A stretch of DNA of 41,163 nucleotides from an uncultured Phycisphaerales bacterium (GTDB lineage Bacteria > Planctomycetota > Phycisphaerae > Sedimentisphaerales > Anaerobacaceae): NCBI GenBank assembly GCA_937927975.1, contig CALEZT010000075.1, positions 1 through 41,163 on the forward strand, given 5' to 3'. Shown in pieces: positions 27,477 through 36,557 of this stretch. The position numbers and the translations under genes are program-made. The first letter of the stretch is position 1; each line of letters starts with the position of its first letter. Below the pieces are notes generated by a model that saw only the letters and a program-made list of their open reading frames with translations, had not been told where the DNA came from and searched no databases.

Positions 27477-28637
27477 ATGGCTCCCATCGCGGCAGTGATG
27501 ACCGGTCCGGGTGCGGGGGCCATCGCCACAATTGAGCTCGTCGGCGATTCCGCGGAGGCGGTCTTGCTGGACATCTTCCATCGGTCGGACGGCAACCGCT
27601 CGGAACTCACCGTCGGCCGAATCCACCTGGGCGACATCGTCGAAGAAGGGCAGACGATCGACCATGTCACGGTCGGTTGCGAGGGGCCCGGCGTGTTCGC
27701 GATCCATTGCCACGGGAATCCCCTGATCGTGGATCGGATCATGCGATTGCTCGGCCGTCGCGGCGTTCATCCTGTGCGGCCCGAGCAGTTGATAGCCCGG
27801 CAGACCGAGGATTCCATCGCAGCGGAGGCCAAGCTCGCTGTCGCGAGGGTCAAGACGATCGAAGGGGCGAACCTCATCGCCAACCAGGTGAAAGGGGGGC
27901 TCGCCGCGACAGCCCGGCGATGGCAGGCCGGGCTCGATTGCATTTCGCTTGAACCGATTGTCACACAAGCGAAGCAGATCCTGGCGGACAGCGACAAGGC
28001 CCGCCTGATCCTCTCCGGCTGCACCGTTGCGTTGATCGGCCCGCCGAATACGGGCAAGAGCACGCTGCTCAACGCGCTGGCCGGCCGGGAGAAGGCGATC
28101 GTGACGGACCTGCGCGGGACCACTCGCGATTGGGTGACTGCGGAGATCCGTATTCCGCCCCTTGCGGTCACCCTCATCGATACCGCGGGACTCGACCCCA
28201 GCCTGGCAGCGTCGGGCGATATCGATCGTGCCGCGCAGGGCAAGAGCGTCGAGGCGATGAATCGCGCCGACGCGGTGTTTCTGGTTCTGGACGCCGGAGA
28301 GTCTGCGAATCAGCTGTCGGGAGCGGTTGTCGATTCGCTGGTGAACCGTCGAGTGATTACCGTGCTCAACAAGGCCGACCTTCCGCCGCGGCTCGACCCC
28401 GCGTCGTTGCCGGTGTTCCTGCAACGTGCGGTTCGCATCAGTGCGAAAGAGGAAACCGGGATCGACGATCTGATTCGAGCCGTTCACGAGGCTTTCGGTC
28501 TGACGGGTTTCTCGCTGAACACCGCCGTGACGTTCACGGATCGCCAGCGAACCCTCATCGAGCAACTGAGGGCGGCCCGCTCCCCCCAGGAGGTTTGTGC
28601 CTCTGTTGGCCAACTTCTACACGGTTCGATTCGGTAG
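27477..28637 (+). CDS. MnmE (TrmE)-like GTPase lacking the C-terminal catalytic motif
   Basis: MnmE, with MnmG, makes the 5-carboxymethylaminomethyl modification of wobble uridine in tRNA. This 386-residue protein keeps a shortened N-terminal folate-binding-like domain (MAPIAAVMTGPGAGAIATIEL, FAIHCHGNPLIVDRIM), the helical domain and an inserted G domain with G1 GPPNTGKST (188-196), G2 LRGTTRDWV, G3 DTAGLD and G4 NKADL. It is about 60-70 residues shorter than usual. It ends in LLHGSIR, where MnmE has the FCIGK motif with the catalytic cysteine. It is therefore probably a paralogue with altered activity; a genuine mnmE elsewhere in the genome is likely. It is co-transcribed with coaX and ends nine bases before the convergent CotH gene. 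Confidence 0.85.
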   Translation: MAPIAAVMTGPGAGAIATIELVGDSAEAVLLDIFHRSDGNRSELTVGRIHLGDIVEEGQTIDHVTVGCEGPGVFAIHCHGNPLIVDRIMRLLGRRGVHPVRPEQLIARQTEDSIAAEAKLAVARVKTIEGANLIANQVKGGLAATARRWQAGLDCISLEPIVTQAKQILADSDKARLILSGCTVALIGPPNTGKSTLLNALAGREKAIVTDLRGTTRDWVTAEIRIPPLAVTLIDTAGLDPSLAASGDIDRAAQGKSVEAMNRADAVFLVLDAGESANQLSGAVVDSLVNRRVITVLNKADLPPRLDPASLPVFLQRAVRISAKEETGIDDLIRAVHEAFGLTGFSLNTAVTFTDRQRTLIEQLRAARSPQEVCASVGQLLHGSIR

Positions 28638-28646
28638 CACTGTCGC

Positions 28647-31600
28647 CTACTTACCCGGCGTCGGTGCGGCCGTTTGCCAATTCATCGGGTCGCTGCCGGA
28701 ATGGCCGGGAGCGGTGGCGATCCGGTGGAGGGCCTTGCCGTCGCCGTCGGCGCCGGCGGGCCAGGGCGACGCATCGCTGTAGATCACTTCGTCCACGACC
28801 GCCCAGGCGGTCGGTTCTGCAGCATTGCCTTTGGGCAGAGATCTCTCCAGGGCCACTCGCTCGCCTCGGTTCGAGAGATTGCCAGCCCACGGACCGGCGA
28901 ACTGCACAGCCTGCGAGGACGGGCTGATCCTGTACCCCACCAGGAATGCGATCAGCCGCGAGGTCTCGACCTCGGGATCGAAACCCACGATCACGAGCCG
29001 CCCGCCGGCGGGAATCCACGTGCCGGCGGGGAAGTCGAAGTCCACCGCCCCGTCGAGACGCCACGAGATCGTCCCGTTGCCGAGATCGACCTTTCGATTC
29101 AGCGGATTGTACAGCTCGATGTACTCGTCGTTGGGATCGATGGGATGGTACATCAGCTCGGTGATCGTCACATCGGCGATCGGATTTGGGTTGGCCTCGC
29201 CGGGCGAGGGCGTCAGGCGGAACCAGTAGTCGCCGCCGTCCGGATATCGTCCTTGCGAAACGTCGACTTCCTGGCCCTTGAACCGCACCGCGTCCGCGAC
29301 GCGGCCCTGGGCGTCGGCGGGCAGGTGCGACAAGAGAAGCTCCTCGCCGTCCCGGCTCAGGCCGAACCCACCGATGGAAAAGGCCGCGCAGCCCTGAGGG
29401 GGAACCGATCCCGTCGGGAGGGCCCACTTCGAGAGCTTGTCGCGGTCGTCGCTGAGGAACCAATCGACGAGGCTTACGCTCGCGTCGGTCGGATTGTAGA
29501 GCTCGACCCAGTCGTCGGAAACGCCGCTCGTCGGGCCCGGATTGGCCAGGAACTCGTTGATCACCACGCTGGGCAGAGCAGCGGGATCATCCCTTCCAGG
29601 CGAGCCGTGCAGGTACGTGCTGGCCCTCCAGTTGCCGGGGTAGTTCAGCGAGCCTCGCGGCTGATCGAGCAGCGCGGAATCCAGCGGAACGAGGGAATGC
29701 CCGCCTCCGTCGGCCGCCAGAGGCCAGCCGGGACCGTCGCCATATTGGAACTGGACGATCGTTCCGTTCCAGACGTCCACGAGCGAGACGGTCTCGCCGT
29801 CGTTGGCGAGCTTGCCGTCGTATTCGCCTGCGATCAGGGGCAAGAGGTCCTGGCCGTAACGGGCGAGGAACGCGGAGGTGTTCTTGACGACCAGAACGAA
29901 CCGGCCCGGCCCAAGACTCCTGACCGCGCCGGTCGCGAAGTCGAAGGTCACGCCTTCGGTGAAGGAGATGCTGCTCAGATCGAGCGTCTCGTCGCCGACG
30001 TTCTTGAGCTCGATGAACTCGAACCGCTCGCTGTCGACGCCGGAATCCGTCTCGGGCGGCTGGTACATCAGCTCGGTGATCCGCAGGTCCGCCAGGATGC
30101 CCGCCGCGATGGGTTCGCCCGCCACGAACTGGACGGGATTGGACCATTTGCTCCAGCGGCCGGTGTCGTCCTTCATCCGACAGCGGACGCGGTAGGTCCG
30201 TCCGGGGCGCACCGCGGCGGCCGGGATGACAATGTCGCTTGCGAACGTCCGGATCTCCTCGCTCTCCCAGGCGGCCTCGATCTCATACTTGCCGGGCCGG
30301 CGACGCGTGACGCTCGGCGTTACGACCGGGCCGGGCTGGGTAGTGCCCTGCGACTTCTCGCCCGAGAGGCTCACGTCGATGAAGCAGTCGGAGCTGCCCG
30401 AGAGCGAGGAGTTGAGCACCTGGACCGCGATCACATTGCGTCCCTGGACGAGCCTGGCGCGGGGATCGCCCAGGTCGTACCGAACGAAATCGAGGTTCTC
30501 GATGGACGTGGAGGCCAGGGCGGTGCGGGGAAGGTTCTCGCCCGCGACGTTGTCCTGATAGACCAGCTTGCCGTTGATCCAGACGTTGACGCCGTCGTCG
30601 TACTTGACGTTGAGGACCAACCGGTCGAACAAATCGAGGCTGGTCACGTCGAAGGTCTTGCGGAGATAGAGACTGGAGTAGTTGCCTCGCATGTCGGACA
30701 GGACGGTGTTGAGGAAGGTCTCGCCGAAGCCGATGGCGGCCAGGCCCGAGAACCAGGCAGAGTCGTCGAAGCCCAGTTGCCGCCAGGCGCCCTGCGTGGC
30801 GGAGGGCTCGGTCATGCCCTTGAAGTACCGCCAGGTGGAGCTTTCGGAGATGAGCGTGATCGCGCCGGCTCCGTTGCCCGCGGGAGCCTGCGAACCGGGC
30901 GAGATTTCCGCGATCCGCCACTTCATCGCGGCGAAGCTGCCCGCGCCCTGCGGGTCGGCGAAGGGCGACGTGGTGAAGGTCAAAGCGTTGGCGGGGAAGC
31001 CCGCCGGGGCGGTGGAGGCGATCGTCGGCGTGTTCGGAATCGCCGCGTCGGCGCCCTTGCCGTTGAGGTAGGCGACGCGTTGGACGACGTAGTCCTTCAT
31101 CACCTTGACCATGCCCTCGAAGGACCGCTCGTAGCCGCGTTCGGCCGCTTCTTCATAGAAGCGGCCCTGGCCCGCCTTGTTGCTGGCCGGCTGGTTGATG
31201 TACTGCGGATACGCGGCGTTGCCGACCACCCAGTGGTGATCCCACATGCACCGGTCGGCGTCGACGAGAGACAGCCCGCCGGCGGGGTCGTTGATGATCG
31301 CGGCGTACTCGTCGATCAACTGGTTGGCCTGTTCGGTGTTGAACAGCAGGTCGACGACCTCGCGGAGGCGGTTCTTACTCGCGATGTCGATGACGCTGTG
31401 GTTGAGCGCGCCGGCCCTGCGGAACGGGTCGCTCGGGTCGTTGCTGCCGTAGTAGGTGGTCCAGGTCAGGTCGAGGTCCCACGGAAGCTGCCACCACTGG
31501 TCCGTCTCGGGGTGGCGATAGAGGAACCAGTTCTTTTCGGTGATGTCGCCGTGATGAATGGCCTGGTAGATCGCGTAATAAGCGTGGTAGGCGTCCAGAT

Positions 31601-33383
31601 TCACGTTCTGCAGCCACCAGTCGGCGGAGGCGTTGCCCCGATAGGCGGACGTGAACGCGCTCAAATCGGAGCCATTCGTGGGGTGCGTCGGCCCCTGGTT
31701 ATTGAGCGTGCCCCCGCTCTCCATCTTGTACAGGTTGCCGTCGGGCAGGTCGTGCTCGTCGAGGAACTGTCCGTCCAACTGCTCGATGGTCAGATACAGG
31801 CCCCAGAAGTCCCCATCGTACTGCGTGCCCTGGGCCGTGATGGGCGAGTGGGCGGCGTTCATCGGGCCGTCCTCATGTGCCTCGTCGATGATCCGAAACT
31901 GGATGTAGTTGGTTTTGGACGCAGGGCACCCGGCCAGGTTGAACATGCGGAACGAGACCGCCTCGAACATGCCCTGTTCGCCTCGCTGACCGAAGCTGCC
32001 CTGCTGGATGCAGGCCGAGAGGTTCAGCTTGTCCCACCGGGTCTTGTACGGATTTCCGTAGTCGTCATGGGCCTGGAAGTAATGCCCGCGCAGGAAGTCC
32101 ACCTTCCACATGTTCTTGCCCATGGCGTATCGCCAGACTCCGCCTCTGGCTCGATAGCGGATGTGGTCGTAGACCTGGCCGTCGCAGACGAAGGTGCCGT
32201 ACCAGCGATAGTCGCTGCCGCTGTATTTCGAGAGCCACGTGCAGTCCTCGACATCGGCTTTCTTGCTGATCAAGTGGTACGCCGGCAGGCTCCGCATCAC
32301 CTCCGCGGGGAAGTCGATCGGCTGCGTCACGCCCGGCTGCACCGCCCCCCGCCAGGCTGGCACGCCATCGTACACGAAGTACGCGAAGTTCGGCTGCGGG
32401 TCGTCCGAGTACGGCGCCGTCGTGACCGCGCCCTGCTTGTCGGTCGCCACGATCCGGTATCGAACCAGGTTCCGGTGCACCTGCTGGGTGGCCGGGATCT
32501 GGGCGGTGAAAACGCCGTCGTCCGCCAAGGCGTCGCCGGCCAGACCGTCGTCTCGCATCGCAATGCTGGTCCACGCCGAGACGTACTGCGAATCCGTCCT
32601 GGCGATGTAGCTGCCCGGCTTGACCGTCTGATACCGCAACAGGACCGAATCGAGCCCGTCCTCGTCGGTAATCTTGGCGGTGATGGTGACGACCTGCCCT
32701 GTGACGGGCTGTCGGGGAGAATGCTTGACTTGCCGCACATGCGGTGACAAAAGCGTTGAGAACACCCGGTTCGCCTGCGTCGGCGACGGAAATGCCGAAC
32801 GCCAGCTCCCGCCGAGGTTGTTGTCGAACCGCGGGTTCACCAGTTGCAGCGACGCCCCCAGCCCCGGCGAACTCTCCGGCACCGCATCCCCCACGGTCGG
32901 CCAGGGGAATCCGAGCCCATACTCGACCTCGTCCACGATCCGCCCGTCCGCGTCGCACAGGACGACCCGTTCGCCGTCGCTGTCCAGCGCCCCGCCGTAG
33001 GGCCCGAAAACCCGACTGCCGGGCAATCCGATGCGTTCGGTGCCGAACTTGGCATTGAGCTGCTCGGGGTTCTGGGCCACGACGATGTACCCGCCGGCAG
33101 GCAGCATCGCCCCGGCCGGGAAGGTGTAGAACACGCCCTCGGAGAACGACCATCCCGAAAGGTCCGCCGCGACCGACCCGTAATTGTACAGCTCCACGAA
33201 CTCGACCAACTCGGTCTTGACGTCGGGATTGGTGTGCAGTTCATTGATGACCACATGGGGCGTCGCAACGCTCGGTTTCTCGTCCGTGGGGCCGGCCTTG
33301 CAGGGCTCCGACGCCGAGATGTTCAACAGGCAGACCGCTACCGCCGCTATCGACGCCCAGGGGTGTTTGCGTGATGTGTGCAA
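28647..33383 (-). CDS. Secreted CotH-kinase / multiple lamin-tail-domain protein
   Basis: The 1578-residue exported protein has a signal peptide (about 1-30). Its parts in order are: lamin-tail-like domain 1 (42-205, VINELHTNP and ELYNYGS); a beta domain with the choice-of-anchor pattern (about 215-335, LRYQTVKPGSYI, DDGLAGDALADDGVFTAQIP); a CotH-type kinase domain (about 365-790, with RYRARGGVWRYAMGKNMWKVDF, YLTIEQLDGQF and WWQLPWDLDLTW at about 631-641); a galactose-binding-like sandwich (about 855-1010); a fibronectin-III-like stretch; and lamin-tail domains 2, 3 and 4 (about 1100-1250, 1250-1390, 1390-1578), each with INE/ITEL and ELYN/ELKN signatures. CotH kinases phosphorylate surface proteins in spores, and bacterial homologues occur on exported proteins. 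Substrate and anchor are unknown. Start ATG 33383 has its own promoter upstream. Confidence 0.88.
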   Translation of the reverse strand: MHTSRKHPWASIAAVAVCLLNISASEPCKAGPTDEKPSVATPHVVINELHTNPDVKTELVEFVELYNYGSVAADLSGWSFSEGVFYTFPAGAMLPAGGYIVVAQNPEQLNAKFGTERIGLPGSRVFGPYGGALDSDGERVVLCDADGRIVDEVEYGLGFPWPTVGDAVPESSPGLGASLQLVNPRFDNNLGGSWRSAFPSPTQANRVFSTLLSPHVRQVKHSPRQPVTGQVVTITAKITDEDGLDSVLLRYQTVKPGSYIARTDSQYVSAWTSIAMRDDGLAGDALADDGVFTAQIPATQQVHRNLVRYRIVATDKQGAVTTAPYSDDPQPNFAYFVYDGVPAWRGAVQPGVTQPIDFPAEVMRSLPAYHLISKKADVEDCTWLSKYSGSDYRWYGTFVCDGQVYDHIRYRARGGVWRYAMGKNMWKVDFLRGHYFQAHDDYGNPYKTRWDKLNLSACIQQGSFGQRGEQGMFEAVSFRMFNLAGCPASKTNYIQFRIIDEAHEDGPMNAAHSPITAQGTQYDGDFWGLYLTIEQLDGQFLDEHDLPDGNLYKMESGGTLNNQGPTHPTNGSDLSAFTSAYRGNASADWWLQNVNLDAYHAYYAIYQAIHHGDITEKNWFLYRHPETDQWWQLPWDLDLTWTTYYGSNDPSDPFRRAGALNHSVIDIASKNRLREVVDLLFNTEQANQLIDEYAAIINDPAGGLSLVDADRCMWDHHWVVGNAAYPQYINQPASNKAGQGRFYEEAAERGYERSFEGMVKVMKDYVVQRVAYLNGKGADAAIPNTPTIASTAPAGFPANALTFTTSPFADPQGAGSFAAMKWRIAEISPGSQAPAGNGAGAITLISESSTWRYFKGMTEPSATQGAWRQLGFDDSAWFSGLAAIGFGETFLNTVLSDMRGNYSSLYLRKTFDVTSLDLFDRLVLNVKYDDGVNVWINGKLVYQDNVAGENLPRTALASTSIENLDFVRYDLGDPRARLVQGRNVIAVQVLNSSLSGSSDCFIDVSLSGEKSQGTTQPGPVVTPSVTRRRPGKYEIEAAWESEEIRTFASDIVIPAAAVRPGRTYRVRCRMKDDTGRWSKWSNPVQFVAGEPIAAGILADLRITELMYQPPETDSGVDSERFEFIELKNVGDETLDLSSISFTEGVTFDFATGAVRSLGPGRFVLVVKNTSAFLARYGQDLLPLIAGEYDGKLANDGETVSLVDVWNGTIVQFQYGDGPGWPLAADGGGHSLVPLDSALLDQPRGSLNYPGNWRASTYLHGSPGRDDPAALPSVVINEFLANPGPTSGVSDDWVELYNPTDASVSLVDWFLSDDRDKLSKWALPTGSVPPQGCAAFSIGGFGLSRDGEELLLSHLPADAQGRVADAVRFKGQEVDVSQGRYPDGGDYWFRLTPSPGEANPNPIADVTITELMYHPIDPNDEYIELYNPLNRKVDLGNGTISWRLDGAVDFDFPAGTWIPAGGRLVIVGFDPEVETSRLIAFLVGYRISPSSQAVQFAGPWAGNLSNRGERVALERSLPKGNAAEPTAWAVVDEVIYSDASPWPAGADGDGKALHRIATAPGHSGSDPMNWQTAAPTPGK

Positions 33384-33488
33384 GTTTCGTCCTCTTCCTT
33401 TTCAAGATTGCTGCCATGCGACAGGCCGTCGTGGCGTGCGTCACCGACCCGGGGGGATGCGATACCGAATCCGCACCGCCGCTCTGCT

Positions 33489-33518
33489 ATTTTACCCTTT
33501 TTAACATCCTCCGGTCAA
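33489..33518 (-). promoter_or_regulatory. Promoter of the CotH/lamin-tail gene
   Basis: On the minus strand TTGACC (33518-33513), 18 bp, TAAAAT (33494-33489), five of six in each box. The start would be near 33482, leaving a leader of about 100 nt. Confidence 0.65.
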
Positions 33519-33555
33519 GGGTTTGCGCCGGTCGGGAATCATGCGGTTCCGATGG

Positions 33556-33584
33556 TTGACTGGGTCTGCATGGCGTGATATCGT
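33556..33584 (+). promoter_or_regulatory. Promoter of the sugar-catabolism operon
   Basis: TTGACT (33556-33561), 17 bp, TATCGT (33579-33584), five and four of six. The start would be near 33591, about 31 nt before ATG 33622, with an AAGGAG site at 33608-33613. It is divergent from the CotH promoter, 38 bp away. Confidence 0.65.
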
Positions 33585-33621
33585 CTGGACCTGAACAGGG
33601 GGATCACAAGGAGATGTCGTT

Positions 33622-34785
33622 ATGATGGGTATTCGTTCGGCTGTGGTGGGCGCTGGATTCATTGGGCCGGTGCATGTGGAAGGGCTCAAGCGCGCGGGTG
33701 TGGAGGTCGCCGGGATCCTGGGAGTGTCCGACGAAGAATCGCAGCGAGCGGCCAAGTCGCTGGGTCTTGCGAAGGCCTACAGAGACTTCGACGAGGTTCT
33801 GGCCGACCAGGACGTGCAGGTGGTGCACATCGCCACCCCGAACCGCCTGCACTACCCGATGGCCAAGGCCGCGCTGAAGGCGGGCAAGCACGTGCTCTGC
33901 GAGAAGCCGCTGGCGATGGATTCACGGGAGTCCGCGGAACTGGTCAGGCTGGCCGATCGCGCAGGGCTCGCGGCGGGCGTCAACTACAACATCCGCTACT
34001 ATCCGCTCAACATCGAGGCCGCGGACAGGATGCAGCGAGGCGACCTCGGGCGAATCTACTCCGTCTGCGGCAGCTACGTCCAGGACTGGCTCTTCCACCC
34101 CACCGACTACAACTGGCGGGTCCTGGCCGAAGAAGGCGGCGAACTGCGGGCGGTCGCGGACATCGGCACCCACTGGCTCGATCTGGTGCACGCGATCACA
34201 GGTCTGGAGGTGGAGGCGGTGTGCGCCGATCTGTCCACCGTGCATCCGGTTCGCCAGAGGCCGCTCGGCGAGGTGGAGACCTTCAAGGGCAAGCAGCAGA
34301 AGACTCGCGTGAAGACCGAACCCATCGACATCGCCACCGAGGACGTGGGCTGCATCCTCCTGCGATTCGCAGGCGGGGCCAAGGGGTGCCTCTGGGTCTC
34401 GCAGGTGACCGCGGGCCGCAAGAACTGTCTGCGGTACGAGATCGCCGGTTCCCAGCAGGCTCTGGCCTGGTGCAGCGAGCAGCCCAACGAGATGTGGATC
34501 GGGCATCGCGACAAACCCAACGAGAGCCTGATTCGCGACCCGTCGCTGGTTTCCGATCGGGCCCGGCGGTTCATCCACTACCCCGGCGGGCACAACGAAG
34601 GCTTCCCGGACACGTTCAAGCAGTGCTTCCGTGCGTTCTATGAATACATCAGAGCGGGGGATTTCTCGGCGCAGCCGACGTTCCCCACGTTCGCGGACGG
34701 CCATCGCGAGATCCTGTTGTGCGAGGCCATCTTGAAGAGCCATCGCCGGGGCAGATGGATGCCGGTGAAAGGAGGACGTTCATGA
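33622..34785 (+). CDS. Gfo/Idh/MocA-family NAD(P)-dependent oxidoreductase
   Basis: The 387-residue dehydrogenase oxidises a sugar, polyol or amino sugar at one hydroxyl. The N-terminal Rossmann fold has [16 protein letters not shown] (7-22), the ATPNRLHY strand (71-78), and the catalytic-lysine motif CEKPLAM (Glu94-Lys95-Pro96). The C-terminal domain has [14 protein letters not shown] (Asp180, His184), the active-site pair. The length and motifs are standard; the substrate is unknown. Its stop overlaps the next start by four bases (ATGA, 34782-34785), and the following genes are an isomerase, an aldolase and another isomerase. Confidence 0.93.
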   Translation: MMGIRSAVVGAGFIGPVHVEGLKRAGVEVAGILGVSDEESQRAAKSLGLAKAYRDFDEVLADQDVQVVHIATPNRLHYPMAKAALKAGKHVLCEKPLAMDSRESAELVRLADRAGLAAGVNYNIRYYPLNIEAADRMQRGDLGRIYSVCGSYVQDWLFHPTDYNWRVLAEEGGELRAVADIGTHWLDLVHAITGLEVEAVCADLSTVHPVRQRPLGEVETFKGKQQKTRVKTEPIDIATEDVGCILLRFAGGAKGCLWVSQVTAGRKNCLRYEIAGSQQALAWCSEQPNEMWIGHRDKPNESLIRDPSLVSDRARRFIHYPGGHNEGFPDTFKQCFRAFYEYIRAGDFSAQPTFPTFADGHREILLCEAILKSHRRGRWMPVKGGRS

Positions 34786-35696
34786 AACTCGGATTCGTCA
34801 GTGCGATTCTGCCGGACTTGTCGTTGCAGCAGGTGATCGAGTTCGCTTCGGAATCGGGCTATTCGTGCGTGGAGCTGATGTGCTGGCCGAAGGGCAAGGC
34901 GGAACGCAGGTATGCCGGCGTGACCCATCTCGATGTCACGGACTTCGGGCCCCGACAGGCCGACGAAGTGCGCAAACTCCTGGCAAAGTCCGGCGTGACC
35001 ATCAGTTCGCTGGGGTACTATCCCAACTACCTGAGTCCCGATCCCGACGAGGCCAAACAGGTCTTGGCCCATTTCAAGAAGGTGATCCGCGCCTCGGCGC
35101 AGCTCGGCGTCGGATGCGCGACGACGTTCATCGGTCGGGACTGGACCAAGTCGGTCGACGAAAACTGGACGCGGTTCCGGAAGGTCTGGCCGTCTTTGGT
35201 GAAGCTCGCAGAGGACCACAACGTGCGGATCGGCATCGAGAACTGCCCCATGCTGTTCTCGAACGACGAATGGCCCGGCGGCAAGAACCTCGCGCACAGC
35301 CCCACCATCTGGCGGCGGATGTTCGAGGAGATCCCGTCCAGGAACTTCGGGCTCAACTATGATCCATCGCACATGGTCTGGCAGCACATGGACTACATCA
35401 AGCCCCTCTGGGAGTTCCGCGATCGCATCTTCCACGTCCACGCCAAGGACGTACGCGTCGACCGGCAGCGGCTCGACGACGTCGGCATTCTCGCCACGCC
35501 GTTGCAGTACCACACGCCGAAACTGCCTGGACTGGGCGAGGTGAACTGGGGGCGATTCTGCTCCGTGCTGGGCGACGTCGGCTACAGCGGTCCTGTCTGC
35601 GTGGAAGTGGAGGACCGCGCGTACGAGGGCTCGGTCGAGACCCGCAAGGCCGCGTTGCAGCAGAGCGCCCGATTCCTTCTTCAGTATATGCCGTGA
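34782..35696 (+). CDS. Sugar phosphate isomerase/epimerase-family TIM barrel (first)
   Basis: The 304-residue protein belongs to the xylose-isomerase-like TIM-barrel superfamily (AP endonuclease family 2). Metal-binding residues expected for the fold are visible: RIGIENCP (Glu153), LNYDPSH (Asp194, His197), FHVHAKDV (His220, Lys222, Asp223) and VCVEVEDR (Glu275). Such proteins isomerise or epimerise keto-sugars or dehydrate inosose (IolE). The start ATG 34782 has a GGAGG site nine bases before it and is coupled to the oxidoreductase gene. It overlaps the possible GTG start of the aldolase frame. Confidence 0.92.
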   Translation: MKLGFVSAILPDLSLQQVIEFASESGYSCVELMCWPKGKAERRYAGVTHLDVTDFGPRQADEVRKLLAKSGVTISSLGYYPNYLSPDPDEAKQVLAHFKKVIRASAQLGVGCATTFIGRDWTKSVDENWTRFRKVWPSLVKLAEDHNVRIGIENCPMLFSNDEWPGGKNLAHSPTIWRRMFEEIPSRNFGLNYDPSHMVWQHMDYIKPLWEFRDRIFHVHAKDVRVDRQRLDDVGILATPLQYHTPKLPGLGEVNWGRFCSVLGDVGYSGPVCVEVEDRAYEGSVETRKAALQQSARFLLQYMP

Positions 35697-35737
35697 GCGA
35701 TCCCCAGGCCGGATCGACGGCGCATCAGGAGTATGCG

Positions 35738-36430
35738 ATGGATTACACGTATCTCGATATCGCCAAGATGATCGACCATTCCCTGCTGAACCCGACTCTC
35801 ACGGCGTCGGATCTCGAAGCAGGCTGCAAGCTGGCCCTCGAATACGACACCGCCAGCGTCTGCATCCTGCCCTACTATCTCAGGAGATGCGCCGAGATCC
35901 TCAGGGGCAGCGACGTGAAAGCCAGTACGACCATTGGATTCCCGCATGGCGGACACGCCACCGCGATCAAGGTCGCGGAGGCCAGGCAGGCCCTCGACGA
36001 CGGCGGCCAGGAGCTGGACATGGTCGTCAACATCAGCAAGGTCCTCAGCGGCGACTGGGACTACGTCCGTCGGGACATCGCCGCGGTCGTGGACATGACG
36101 CACCAGCGCGGCCAGAAAGTCAAGGTAATTTTCGAGAACTGCTACCTTAAGGACGAGCACAAGATCAGGCTGTGCGAGATCTGCGGGGCCCTCGGCGCCG
36201 ACTGGGTCAAGACCTCCACCGGCTACGGCACGTCAGGGGCGACGATCGAGGACCTCAAGCTGATGCGCAAGCACTCGCCCGCTCACGTGCAGGTGAAGGC
36301 GGCCGGGGGCGTTCGCGATCTCGATAAGCTCCTGGAGGTCCGCGCGATCGGGGTGACTCGCGCCGGCGCCACCCGCACCGCGGAGATGCTCACCGAGTGC
36401 AAACGCCGGCTCGGAATGGCACAGGGCTGA
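35738..36430 (+). CDS. deoC: Deoxyribose-phosphate aldolase-family enzyme
   Basis: The 230-residue class I aldolase has the Schiff-base lysine in ADWVKTSTGYGTSGAT (Lys158), the acidic helper Asp94 in ELDMVVNISK, and Lys187 in VKAAGGVR, all three catalytic positions of DeoC. DeoC splits deoxyribose-5-phosphate to acetaldehyde and glyceraldehyde-3-phosphate; here the operon partners suggest a different or additional sugar acid. The C-terminal GATRTAEML differs from the phosphate-binding GTSSG of typical DeoC, which supports that idea weakly. ATG 35738 has AGGAG seven bases upstream; an in-frame GTG at 35693 overlaps the previous stop (GTGA) and is an alternative. Confidence 0.9.
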   Translation: MDYTYLDIAKMIDHSLLNPTLTASDLEAGCKLALEYDTASVCILPYYLRRCAEILRGSDVKASTTIGFPHGGHATAIKVAEARQALDDGGQELDMVVNISKVLSGDWDYVRRDIAAVVDMTHQRGQKVKVIFENCYLKDEHKIRLCEICGALGADWVKTSTGYGTSGATIEDLKLMRKHSPAHVQVKAAGGVRDLDKLLEVRAIGVTRAGATRTAEMLTECKRRLGMAQG

Positions 36431-36557
36431 GTCTCGCATCAAACGGAAGGAGATCGGGATCAGTTTTCGGAATGTCGGGCAATGGCATGGCGGCGGCGTT
36501 CCCCCGCGCGACGCCTGCGTGAACGATCCGGATACCGGGGGACAGAAGGACGTTGCG

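Noticed and set aside
28674..32747. A 1357-codon open frame on the plus strand.
   Set aside because: It is the antisense shadow of the CotH/lamin-tail gene. High GC and codon bias on the true strand suppress stops opposite it; the composition (Arg, Gly, Val rich) is not protein-like.
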